A stretch of DNA of 29,311 nucleotides from a virus (IMGVR_UViG_3300049489_000601:1-29311), one strand, 5' to 3'; counted from the first letter of the stretch, positions 21,993 through 28,611 are shown. Program-made: numbers and translations. The notes: a model not told the origin generated them from the sequence alone.

Positions 21993-23023
21993 TTTTCGCC
22001 GCCTTGCTCGAGTATTGCCAACGCCGATTGCAATAGCCCATGCGCCTCGGCCAATCGCTCGGCCAAAACTTTAACCGCCGGAATTGGCACGGATCGCAAC
22101 CCGCCGGCGTATGCCTGCAAACGTTCTATTTCCGGCGCCATCGCCAACCGCCTTGCCTCGGCATCGGCTTTGGCTTTTGCATCGGCCTTGGCCTTGGCTT
22201 TGGCATCGGCATCGGCCTTGGCCTTTGCTTGCGCCTTTGCCAGTGCATCGGCCTCGGCCTTGAGCTCGGCCGCCTTTTTTTCAAGCTCGGCGGCGTGCGC
22301 CTTGTTTGCGGCGGCAACGCGCGCATTTTCGGCGGCATCCAACTCGGCTTTGTGTTTTCGCTCGGCCTCGAGCCTTGCGGCCTCATCCTTGGCGGCCTGA
22401 ATTTCGGCGGCGCGCTTGGTTGCGGCGGCCTCAATTGCGGCCAACGCCTCGGCCTTGGCTTGCGCCTCGGCGGCATCGCGCTCGGCTTTTGCCTTGGCCT
22501 CGGCCGCTTGCTTGGCCTGAAATGCGGCGGTTGATTGCTCGAGCATCGCATTAAAATCGGCATCGGAAATTGCGGCCAATACGCTCGGCATCGGAATTGC
22601 GCCAACGGCGGCCAACTTGGCGGCCATGGAATCAACGCGCGCGGCCTTTGCTTTGGCCTCGGCGGCCTTTTGTTCCGCAATCCAAGCATCATGGGCATCC
22701 TCGGCGGCGGCAAGCGGTTTTTCGATTGTCTCAATTAACCCCGTGATGCGCTCGGCCTCGGCATCAACCTTTCGGCCGTATTCCAGCGCATCGGCCTTGA
22801 GCGCCTTGCGCGTGCGCTCAACCTCGCCGCGCTTGGCTTTGCAGTCCAAACGCGCCGCGCGCACAACCAAATATTGCGTTTTGTCATGGTTTTCGATTTT
22901 TAGGCCGGAATACTTGCCGGCCAATTCTGCCAATGCCGCATCACGGATTGAATATACAACCGGAGGCAATACGGCGGCCGGAACATCCGGCACAACCTCA
23001 ACAATGGTTTCGGCTTGGTTCAT
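21989..23023 (-). CDS. Long coiled-coil protein (DUF1351-like)
   Basis: The product has 344 residues. The first 110 (KYSGLKIENHDKTQYLVVRAARLDCKAKRGEVERTRKALKADALEYGRKVDAEAERI) resemble the DUF1351 type found in phage recombination/replication modules. Residues 115-315 are an almost unbroken Ala/Glu/Lys coiled coil with repeated ADAKAKAKADAKAKAD. The encoding DNA at 22150-22270 is low-complexity because of this. A role in holding early proteins or DNA together is possible but not shown. It is linked by ATGA to both neighbours. Confidence 0.7.
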   Translation of the reverse strand: MNQAETIVEVVPDVPAAVLPPVVYSIRDAALAELAGKYSGLKIENHDKTQYLVVRAARLDCKAKRGEVERTRKALKADALEYGRKVDAEAERITGLIETIEKPLAAAEDAHDAWIAEQKAAEAKAKAARVDSMAAKLAAVGAIPMPSVLAAISDADFNAMLEQSTAAFQAKQAAEAKAKAERDAAEAQAKAEALAAIEAAATKRAAEIQAAKDEAARLEAERKHKAELDAAENARVAAANKAHAAELEKKAAELKAEADALAKAQAKAKADADAKAKAKADAKAKADAEARRLAMAPEIERLQAYAGGLRSVPIPAVKVLAERLAEAHGLLQSALAILEQGGEK

Positions 23024-23313
23024 TTTGTCACCTTGCCGCGCGTGATATTGTTTTGCTTAATGTACTTGGCTTGCGCCGCCTCATGATCGCGCACCAACTG
23101 CCAAACAATCGCCGGCCGCCGGCTATCAGTCAAACGGCGTTTGCCAGTATCACGGATGCAACCTCGATTGCGCAAATGCGTCAAGGTTGCGCTTGCGGTT
23201 TGGTGCAAAAGGTTTGAGCGTTTGACAATTTCAAAGCATGCGAAATTGCCGCGCCGCAAAACTAGCACAACGGCGGCCTCATGGCTTGCAAACAGGGTTA
23301 ACGGTTTTTTCAT
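23020..23313 (-). CDS. Winged-helix type DNA-binding protein
   Basis: The product has 97 residues. FACFEIVKRSNLLHQTASATLTHLRNRGCIRDTGKRRLTDSRRPAIVWQLV reads as a helix-turn-helix followed by a wing, with the recognition helix near QTASATLTHLRNRG. It is the first gene after the promoter at 23366-23394, with AAAGG five bases before the ATG. It could regulate that promoter and its relatives; this is inference. Alternatively it could act in replication. Confidence 0.7.
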   Translation of the reverse strand: MKKPLTLFASHEAAVVLVLRRGNFACFEIVKRSNLLHQTASATLTHLRNRGCIRDTGKRRLTDSRRPAIVWQLVRDHEAAQAKYIKQNNITRGKVTK

Positions 23314-23365
23314 TTTTGCCTTTTTTTCGGCACGCTCGCGCGGCCGGTTGATTGTTCAATGCATC

Positions 23366-23394
23366 ATTGTACCACGGCACAATGCGGCGCGCAA
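23366..23394 (-). promoter_or_regulatory. Leftward early promoter with overlapping dyad operator
   Basis: Minus-strand TTGCGC (23394-23389), a 17-base spacer and TACAAT (23371-23366) give a good sigma70-type promoter, 46-52 bases before the winged-helix gene. On the plus strand ATTGTACCACGGCACAAT at 23366-23383 is a near-perfect dyad (ATTGT-x-CC-xx-GG-x-ACAAT) covering the -10 and part of the spacer, as expected for an operator. A near-identical copy is at 27441-27469. Confidence 0.75.
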
Positions 23395-23409
23395 CCCGAG
23401 CGCGCAAGC

Positions 23410-24180
23410 CTATTGGCCGCGCTCATATAGTCTAAAATCCGGCTCATTGTCGCTTATTTCCAGATAATCCGAAAGGCCGCGCAACCGGCTCGCCGCGCGT
23501 TTGCCGTATTGCTCAACCATGGTTTCGATTGAAATATTGGCCGAAATATAGATTTTGGCGCCGGTTCCGATCCATTTGGCAAGCGCCTCGCCGATCAAGG
23601 CCGCGCTTTCGCCTTGGCCGTATGCCGCCATGGCCGGCTCGGTTCCCAAATCCTCAATCACGCAAACGGCGTTTTTGTGCAATGAGGCATTGAACCGCTT
23701 GCAACCGGCCGCCATGTCTCGCACCAATTCCGATGCCGTTAGCCAATGAACCGAGCGCGGCGCAACCTCATCGGCAACCAAGCGCGAGGCAATGGCAAAA
23801 TCCTTGCCGCGCCCTGTGCCGGATGCCAAAATTACAATTTGCCGGTTGGCGTGCGCGATTAAATCAAGCGCCTTTGACGCGCGCGGGTTTAATATATCGC
23901 CGCCGGTTGCCTCGGCGCTCAAAAATTCCACATGGCAAATCCTGTCACAAATCGCCAAGGCGCGTTTTTTACGCTCAACCCTGCCAAGGGTACATGCCGA
24001 GCCATAAAAAGGGCAAGGCGCGCCAAATCCGGCCTCGGCATGGCCCTGAAATTTGCCGGTTCCAAAATGGTACTCAAGAAAACGGCCGCCGCATCCGGCC
24101 GGCAATGGGCATGCTTGCAAACTGGAAACAACAACGCGCTCGCGCTCTTTCCAACCGGTCAAAACCGCATTGTTGCTCAT
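23410..24180 (-). CDS. DnaC/IstB-like helicase loader ATPase
   Basis: The 256-residue product should load the host replicative helicase at the phage origin. AAA+ features are visible: a P-loop SGTGRGKDFA (Lys126), Walker B AVCVIEDLG (Glu176, Asp177), a sensor-like YISANIS (Asn215) and an Arg finger region RAASRLRG. Asp127 stands where the P-loop normally has Ser or Thr, which is unusual. The N-terminal 90 residues hold paired cysteines (24/30, 56/63, 78/82) that may bind zinc. ATGA overlap with the initiator gene supports a joint role. Confidence 0.85.
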   Translation of the reverse strand: MSNNAVLTGWKERERVVVSSLQACPLPAGCGGRFLEYHFGTGKFQGHAEAGFGAPCPFYGSACTLGRVERKKRALAICDRICHVEFLSAEATGGDILNPRASKALDLIAHANRQIVILASGTGRGKDFAIASRLVADEVAPRSVHWLTASELVRDMAAGCKRFNASLHKNAVCVIEDLGTEPAMAAYGQGESAALIGEALAKWIGTGAKIYISANISIETMVEQYGKRAASRLRGLSDYLEISDNEPDFRLYERGQ

Positions 24181-24971
24181 TGCGCACCGCCAAATGAATC
24201 AATTGCCGTTTGCTTTCGCTTTCCGGCCGATGCCTTGCCGGCCTTGGTTGTCAGTCTAACCGCATCACGGCGCAACCATGAGGTTATAAAACCGGCCATG
24301 GCGCTTGGCGCCTTGCGCTTTTGCTCGTTATCCTTGAGCCAATTTTGTATGTCATTGAGGGTTTCGGCCATGTTTATTTGCGGATACCTTGCGGCCAAAT
24401 CAACCACGCTTTGCCGGCTCAAGTCAAACATGCTGCCATCGGCGCACGGAAACAAACCCCATGAATTTTCAACCCCTGCATTGTTCAAAAACAAAATCAC
24501 TTTGCCCCCTTTTGTATTAATATTCTCTTTTCTTATTCTTAAATCTAGGCTAGCATTGCGCTTGCAACCTGCTAGCGTTTCGCCGTTTTGACCTTGTAAC
24601 CCGTTGGAATCCTTGGTTACTATTTCCAGATAACCGCGCGCTATCAGGTCATGCAAATCCGGCTCGGTTTCGGTTCCGATGCGCCGTTGCACATATTTTG
24701 AATTAAGCGGTATTGAATTATTACAACGGCTTGCAAGCAACCAAATCAAAATAACGTGCAATTTGGCGGAATCTGCCAAACACTCAAAATTGAATGAATC
24801 CAACAACCTAGCGTGCAACTTAATCCAGTCCGGCCGGCGCTCGCCGTAATGTTGATATTTGGCCCAATCCTTGACGCCGAAATATTGCAAAGGCTCGGCC
24901 GGTTGGCTTGGTTCCGGCGATGTTGCCGGCCTGCTAGGATCGCGCGGCGGTTGGCTTTCTGGATTTGTCAT
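24177..24971 (-). CDS. Replication initiation protein (lambda O / DnaT-like)
   Basis: The product has 264 residues. After a Pro/Ser-rich tail (1-28) comes a probable winged-helix region: DWIKLHARLLDSFNFECLADSAKLHVILIWLLASRCNN...YVQRRIGTETEPDLHDLIARGYLEIV. The C-terminal part has AETLNDIQNWLKDNEQKRKAPSAMAGFITSWLRRDAVRL, a form seen where initiators contact the helicase loader. Its stop overlaps the loader start (ATGA, 24177-24180), forming an initiator-loader pair. GAGG lies seven bases before the ATG, after a terminator-like structure. Confidence 0.78.
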   Translation of the reverse strand: MTNPESQPPRDPSRPATSPEPSQPAEPLQYFGVKDWAKYQHYGERRPDWIKLHARLLDSFNFECLADSAKLHVILIWLLASRCNNSIPLNSKYVQRRIGTETEPDLHDLIARGYLEIVTKDSNGLQGQNGETLAGCKRNASLDLRIRKENINTKGGKVILFLNNAGVENSWGLFPCADGSMFDLSRQSVVDLAARYPQINMAETLNDIQNWLKDNEQKRKAPSAMAGFITSWLRRDAVRLTTKAGKASAGKRKQTAIDSFGGAQ

Positions 24972-24990
24972 TTTTGCGCCTCGATTGAAT

Positions 24991-25067
24991 AAAAAGGCCG
25001 CATGGGGTTTTGCAGGAAATGATTAACCCGTGCCGTTTTTTTCTATGGCGGCAACTACCCATGCGGC
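24991..25067 (-). terminator. Terminator-like or attenuator structure in the replication leader
   Basis: A perfect ten-base inverted repeat, GCCGCATGGG (minus strand 25067-25058) with CCCATGCGGC (25006-24997), encloses 51 bases and is followed by CTTTTTATT. A smaller GCCG/CGGC stem lies inside. It lies between the promoter at 25106-25134 and the initiator gene, so transcripts must read through it. This suggests attenuation, antitermination or production of a short RNA. Confidence 0.6.
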
Positions 25068-25099
25068 GTCAAACTTGAATTTTCAACAATCATTTTTGC
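24991..25099 (-). ncRNA. Candidate short leader RNA
   Basis: A transcript from the promoter at 25106-25134, starting near 25099 and ending in the T run at 24991-24995, would be about 105-110 bases. It would contain the ten-base outer stem, an inner stem and an A-rich loop, and no open frame of note. No known family is recognised. It may be only an untranslated leader. Confidence 0.35.
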
Positions 25100-25105
25100 G
25101 CAATC

Positions 25106-25134
25106 ATTGTACCACGGTTGTTAATTAGTTGCCA
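25106..25134 (-). promoter_or_regulatory. Leftward promoter for the replication genes
   Basis: Minus-strand TGGCAA (25134-25129), a 17-base spacer and TACAAT (25111-25106) form the element. The plus-strand core ATTGTACCACGG matches the other early promoters, but the ACAAT half of the dyad is absent here. The -35 overlaps the last codons of the 34-residue gene. The leader to the initiator ATG would be about 128 bases. Confidence 0.65.
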
Positions 25135-25229
25135 TACACATTGCGCGCGGCATCATAGGCCAATGCCCCGCCGGAAACAAGCGCCCAAAATAGCGCGGTT
25201 CCGATACGGTTAATGGTTTGAATTGTCAT
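25125..25229 (-). CDS. 34-residue small membrane protein
   Basis: The ATG at 25229 forms ATGA with the stop of the 85-residue gene upstream. The peptide MTIQTINRIGTALFWALVSGGALAYD ends with AARNVYGN. One short hydrophobic segment (about 9-25) suggests a single membrane pass. It closes the recombination gene cluster and its 3' end overlaps the next promoter. The coupling to the upstream gene is the evidence for translation. No function can be given. Confidence 0.5.
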   Translation of the reverse strand: MTIQTINRIGTALFWALVSGGALAYDAARNVYGN

Positions 25230-25483
25230 GGCGCAATTCCATCGGCGGCCGGCGGCGGCAATTGATCCAACAATTTTTGCAAGCCTCGGCCATCCTTGAT
25301 AGTTGCGCCGCTATGCCATCCGGAATAAGGCCAAAATTGTACCGTGCGGCCGGCATGCTCAAACAATAGCGCATTGGTTCCGGCATGTTTTATTTTGTAA
25401 CCTCGGCGCCGTAGCTCGGCAACGGCCGTTTCCATCCGTGCCGGTTCCAACCGCGCTTGCCTTTCGGAATCCAACCGGCTCAT
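25226..25483 (-). CDS. Hypothetical phage protein
   Basis: The 85-residue product has an Arg/Glu-rich helical N-terminus and then a compact beta-type part, METAVAELRRRGYKIKHAGTNALLFEHAGRTVQFWPYSGWHSGATIKDGRGLQKLLDQL. Small proteins with an F-x-P-Y-x-G-W-x-x-G...DGRG pattern occur in phage recombination/replication clusters, with no known function. The ATG forms ATGA with the bet stop, so it is probably coupled to Bet. Confidence 0.72.
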   Translation of the reverse strand: MSRLDSERQARLEPARMETAVAELRRRGYKIKHAGTNALLFEHAGRTVQFWPYSGWHSGATIKDGRGLQKLLDQLPPPAADGIAP

Positions 25484-26313
25484 GGTATTTCCGTTTCCTT
25501 AACCGGCGAGGCATCCGGCGCGCTCGGCGCGGCCGGTTCCGTTTCCGGCTCGGTTGGCTCGGCCTGTGCCTCGGCCTCAACCAATGTTTCAGATTGCGCC
25601 GGCGCGGTTGGATTGAGGCCAAGCGCGGTATTTAAATCGGCGGCGGCATTGGCTCGAGCGCCTTGCGCCGAAACGTTGGCGGCCGATCCATCGCCGCCAA
25701 ACTCCTCGGCGGCATAAGTTCCGCCAATTTCCACAGGAAAGGCAACGCGCAATGCGGCGGCCAAGGTTGTTTTTGCCAGTTGGCCGCGCGGCCGCTTGCC
25801 CCACATGTAATTTAACGTTTTGGCGCCGGTTTTTTGGCCGCTTTTGTATTCGTCCTTGGTTGCCGCACACTCGGCGAAAAATTCCATGGCCGTGAATCCA
25901 ACGCGCTCGCCATTGACGCGCCGCCAAACTGTGACTTTGCACCAATCCGGCACGGTTGCGCCGAAAACCTCAACCATTGGCCCAAATTCCGGCTCATCCT
26001 TGCCGACAAACTCACCCGTGCGCGAGGCCGTTGCCAAAAGCTCGTTAATTCCAACCATCACAACATCGCGCCATGCTTTTTCACCTGTGCGCGCGTCCTT
26101 AATTTCCATCGGTACAATGTGAACCGGCTTTTTTAACGGGTCAAGGTTACGCGCGCGGCAATACTGGATTGCCAAAAGTATTGATTGCGGATTTGCGCCA
26201 ACGTAAATGCTTGACTGCAAAGCGCCCCAAACGTCTGAATTGATATTATTTTTGGCGAGCCAAGCATTTTGCGCCGGCGTCAATTCGATTGCCATTAACT
26301 CATTTTTGCTCAT
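25480..26313 (-). CDS. bet: Bet/RecT-family single-strand annealing protein
   Basis: This 277-residue protein anneals single strands made by the partner exonuclease, in phage recombination and possibly concatemer formation. Residues 10-200 carry the Bet pattern: SIYVGANPQSILLAIQYCRARNLDPLKKPVHIVPM, then DVVMVGINELLATASRTGEFVGKDEPEFG, and a late TTLAAALRVAFP. The last 75 residues are an Ala/Pro/Glu-rich acidic tail, as often seen where annealing proteins contact partners. AGGA lies about eight bases before the ATG, next to the exonuclease stop. It probably pairs with that exonuclease as in lambda Red or RecET. Confidence 0.9.
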   Translation of the reverse strand: MSKNELMAIELTPAQNAWLAKNNINSDVWGALQSSIYVGANPQSILLAIQYCRARNLDPLKKPVHIVPMEIKDARTGEKAWRDVVMVGINELLATASRTGEFVGKDEPEFGPMVEVFGATVPDWCKVTVWRRVNGERVGFTAMEFFAECAATKDEYKSGQKTGAKTLNYMWGKRPRGQLAKTTLAAALRVAFPVEIGGTYAAEEFGGDGSAANVSAQGARANAAADLNTALGLNPTAPAQSETLVEAEAQAEPTEPETEPAAPSAPDASPVKETEIP

Positions 26314-26322
26314 GATTTTGTC

Positions 26323-27096
26323 CTATGCCCATGCGGGCAAAAAAAGGTTTTCGATTTTTTCAGAATAAGCCGGCCATGATCCTGTAGCCTTGCACTCGGC
26401 GTACCGCTCGAGCTCATTGCGCCGAGCCTCGCCGCCTTTGGAAACATCGGCATCGGCCAAAACATAGACGCCAACGGCGAAAGGCGGCGTTTTTTCTACT
26501 GCTATAACAATGAACCTTTCGCGCTCAAGCCCTGCCAAATAGTGCGCCGCTTGCACATGATAGCGGTATTTCGCAACCGATTTTGCAAAACCATTTGGGC
26601 TCGCATCCTCGGTTGTTTTCACATCGCAAACAACGTTGGCGAGCCAATCCGGCCGGCATTTGCACGGTTGGCCGGTTACAGGATCAACCCAAAACGCCGA
26701 TAATTCCGGCGCACCGTCAAGGTTGAGCAACGCGCGCGCCGCCGGATGCCGCATGATGCTTTCGCGCATGGCCTTGGTTGCCTCGAGCTCGGCCGCCGAA
26801 ACCGTCAATTTGCCGGCGTTGGCCGCCTCAAATTCCGCAAGCCCTGCCTTGCCGGCGGTTGTGCGGCCATCAAACTTAGGCATGACAACAAAATCACGCG
26901 CGAAAATATCAGGCTCGAGCACCGCGCAATGCACAATGCGGCCGAGGCGCAAAGCCTTGGTTTCCGGCTTGTCATTGTCTAAATAATGCCGCAAATGCGC
27001 CGGCGATTGCTTGAGCTTGTCAAGCCATGATTTGCTCACATGCTCGCGGTTGGCGTGGTATTCCACGGCCGGCACGTTTAAGATTTCGGCGCTCAT
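26323..27096 (-). CDS. PD-(D/E)XK exonuclease (RecE C-terminal / DUF3799 type)
   Basis: This 257-residue nuclease probably digests one strand of double-stranded ends to feed the Bet protein. The fold's motifs are present: LGRIVHCAVLEP (His56), a Glu near 131 in APELSAFW, CKCRPDWL, CDVKTTEDASP with Asp158 and Lys160 as the D-x-K, and a helix YRYHVQAAHYLAGL with Gln182. This matches the catalytic part of RecE and related phage exonucleases. The gene overlaps its upstream neighbour by ATGA (27093-27096). Confidence 0.88.
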   Translation of the reverse strand: MSAEILNVPAVEYHANREHVSKSWLDKLKQSPAHLRHYLDNDKPETKALRLGRIVHCAVLEPDIFARDFVVMPKFDGRTTAGKAGLAEFEAANAGKLTVSAAELEATKAMRESIMRHPAARALLNLDGAPELSAFWVDPVTGQPCKCRPDWLANVVCDVKTTEDASPNGFAKSVAKYRYHVQAAHYLAGLERERFIVIAVEKTPPFAVGVYVLADADVSKGGEARRNELERYAECKATGSWPAYSEKIENLFLPAWA

Positions 27097-27395
27097 TGTG
27101 CCACCGCCTCGGCTTGCGCCGTTTCCAGTTCCGCACGGATCGCATGACGCTCGGCTTTGGCGCGCGTTGCTTGCCCTGAATCAATCATGCGTTTCATGCG
27201 TACCATCGCCAACAATGCAACGGCCTCGGCTCGGCCCAAATCGGCATCGGATTTGTCCAACGCGCGAGCCATGGCGGCATCGCTTGCAATGATTGCGCGC
27301 GCCTTGCTTGCCAGTTGCCGGCGCTCGGCGCGGTTCCGGCCGCTTTCGGCGGCGCAATCCTCGGTTGCCTTTCGTATCAATTTTCGATCATTCAT
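27093..27395 (-). CDS. Small charged helical protein, first gene of the early leftward operon
   Basis: The 100-residue product is rich in Ala, Arg, Glu and Lys and appears entirely helical, with DRKLIRKATEDCAAESGRNRAERRQLASKARAI at its start and a possible coiled coil at the end. It is the promoter-proximal gene, with a leader of about 40 bases that holds a hairpin. AAGG lies about eight bases before the ATG. It may assist the exonuclease, but no family is recognised. Confidence 0.65.
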   Translation of the reverse strand: MNDRKLIRKATEDCAAESGRNRAERRQLASKARAIIASDAAMARALDKSDADLGRAEAVALLAMVRMKRMIDSGQATRAKAERHAIRAELETAQAEAVAQ

Positions 27396-27416
27396 TTTTG
27401 CTTGCCTTTTGGTTGG

Positions 27417-27434
27417 CCGCCGGAATTGGCGGCA
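27417..27434 (-). other. Hairpin at the 5' end of the early transcript
   Basis: A perfect inverted repeat (GCCGCC, six-base loop GGAATT, GGCGGC on the plus strand) begins at about the predicted start of transcription from the promoter at 27441-27469. A stem at the very 5' end commonly protects messages from decay. There is no T run, so it is not a terminator. Confidence 0.5.
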
Positions 27435-27440
27435 TATCTT

Positions 27441-27469
27441 ATTGTATCACGGCACAATATGGCGCGCAA
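27441..27469 (-). promoter_or_regulatory. Main leftward early promoter with dyad operator
   Basis: Minus-strand TTGCGC (27469-27464), a 17-base spacer and TACAAT (27446-27441) lie 46-51 bases before the first early gene. The plus-strand sequence ATTGTATCACGGCACAAT contains the ATTGT-N8-ACAAT dyad. This element and the one at 23366 agree over about 31 bases with three mismatches, far beyond what -10 and -35 elements require, which points to a shared regulator site. Confidence 0.78.
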
Positions 27470-27577
27470 CCGCGCGTGCGGCCTTGGTTTGCCGCAAATC
27501 CATCGGCGCAAATCGTTGTATTTATTGGCCTTTTTCACTTTCCGGCCCTTGGGGCTAGTATTTTGCCGGCATTTCGG

Positions 27578-27583
27578 TATACT
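27578..27583 (+). promoter_or_regulatory. Candidate rightward promoter -10
   Basis: TATACT lies seven bases before the ATG at 27590, and about 60 bases before the preferred start of the first rightward gene. A convincing -35 is not seen at 17 bases (the sequence there is CTAGTA-like), so the promoter may need an activator. The gap 27396-27643 is a divergent control region between the leftward and rightward units. Confidence 0.4.
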
Positions 27584-27643
27584 GTAACTATGAAAAACGC
27601 AACAACAACCGGCGCCTCGGCGCCAATTACAGGAAACGCAAAA

Positions 27644-27973
27644 ATGAAAAAATCAACCCTCGCAATACTGATTGCCAACGCAACCGAGCGCGGCGAAACG
27701 TGCCTTAAAATCTACGCCAACGCCGGCGAGCATACGGCCGCCATGACATGCGCCGCCGTAGTTTGCGGCATGATGCGCGATTTGCGCGCCGTTGCATACG
27801 GCCAACGCATCACGGCCGCCGAGCTTGACGCCATCATGGCGGCTTTCATGGCCGCCGCCAATGTTGAAATTGTGCGCGATGCCTTTGGCGCCGATGTTGT
27901 GCGCGCAATCAAGGCCGAGCCATTGCGCCGCCTTGAAACCGGCAACGATTTCATGCCCTCGGTTCTATACTAA
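27644..27973 (+). CDS. Hypothetical protein, first gene of the rightward cassette
   Basis: The product has 109 residues from MKKSTLAILIANATERGE, chosen because AGGAAAC lies about eight bases before this ATG. An upstream ATG at 27590 would add 18 residues but lies at the predicted transcript start. The protein appears helical and soluble, with Cys residues in ERGETCLKIYANAGEHTAAMTCAAVVCGMMRDL. No family is recognised. All eight Arg codons are CGC and all six Gly codons are GGC, like the rest of the genome, so recent import is unlikely. Confidence 0.7.
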   Translation: MKKSTLAILIANATERGETCLKIYANAGEHTAAMTCAAVVCGMMRDLRAVAYGQRITAAELDAIMAAFMAAANVEIVRDAFGADVVRAIKAEPLRRLETGNDFMPSVLY

Positions 27974-28006
27974 CAACCCGCACCAATTCCACAGGAAACA
28001 AAACCC

Positions 28007-28402
28007 ATGTACAAAATCCAAAACATTGAAACGCCGGCCGCCGAGTTTGTTGCGCTATTCAAATCATGGCTTGACGCGCCGGCGCTCGCCGTTGCCAAAG
28101 GTTCCATCAAGCCGGCGCCGCGCATTGCGCCGGATGCCGTGATTCAATACGCAATGAGCCGAGACAAAAACGGCCATGCGCTTGTGGCACGGTTCATGCT
28201 CGGCGTAGATTGTGCCGCCTTGGTTACGGTTTCGCATACTGCCGATGTCGAAATTGTGCAACCGCGCGCCGAGGATTCTAGCAAATACGGAAACCCATTT
28301 TGCAGCGTAACCGATGACATGCACAATCGCGGCGCCCTGCTACAAATGGCGGCCGCAATCGCGGCTGGATGCTCGGCGCACGTTGCGGCGGCGGTATACT
28401 GA
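28007..28402 (+). CDS. Hypothetical protein, second gene of the rightward cassette
   Basis: The product has 131 residues. AGGAAAC precedes the ATG by about eight bases, in the same ACAGGAAAC context as the first gene. The N-terminal part is helical (AAEFVALFKSWLDAPALAVAKG). The middle looks beta-structured (HALVARFMLGVDCAALVTVSHTADVEIVQP), and an Ala-rich helix closes the chain. No motif or family is recognised. Its place between the early and lysis operons, on its own strand, suggests an accessory role such as host takeover or defence evasion; that is inference. Confidence 0.68.
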   Translation: MYKIQNIETPAAEFVALFKSWLDAPALAVAKGSIKPAPRIAPDAVIQYAMSRDKNGHALVARFMLGVDCAALVTVSHTADVEIVQPRAEDSSKYGNPFCSVTDDMHNRGALLQMAAAIAAGCSAHVAAAVY

Positions 28403-28404
28403 TC

Positions 28405-28611
28405 ATGGCGCGCCCAAAAGTCAATCAAAACCCGCGCCGCTTGCTTGTTTTGGTTTGCGATGATGCCACATGGCGGTTAATCCTTGGCAACTTGCCGGCC
28501 TCGGCTCAATCAAAAGCCAACTGGATTGCCGAGCGCATAGAACGGCAATACACCATGGGCAAGCGCAAACCGCAATTTGCCACAGCCAAGGCGCCAAAGG
28601 TTGCGCCCTAG
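28405..28611 (+). CDS. Small basic protein, third gene of the rightward cassette
   Basis: The 68-residue product starts two bases after the stop of the second gene. It is rich in Lys, Arg and Pro, with a central folded segment RRLLVLVCDDATWRLILGNLPASAQSKANWIAERIERQYTMG and a basic tail, so it may bind nucleic acid. An upstream in-frame ATG at 28369 lies inside the neighbour and is rejected. A rho-independent terminator follows after 22 bases. Confidence 0.6.
   Translation: MARPKVNQNPRRLLVLVCDDATWRLILGNLPASAQSKANWIAERIERQYTMGKRKPQFATAKAPKVAP

Noticed and set aside
22140-22270. Possible tandem DNA repeat or CRISPR-like array
   Set aside because: The repeats are irregular and in frame with a coiled coil; there are no fixed-length repeats separated by unique spacers.
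22126-22734. Pro/Arg-rich 202-codon frame inside the coiled-coil gene, and plus-strand Gly/Leu/Cys-rich frames there
   Set aside because: All are alternative readings of the low-complexity Ala/Lys/Glu repeat; only the 344-residue frame has a start and stop coupled to its neighbours.
27590-27643. Upstream start (MKNATTTGASAP...) for the first rightward gene
   Set aside because: It lies at the predicted transcript start without a ribosome site, whereas the ATG at 27644 has AGGAAAC upstream. A leaderless start remains possible.
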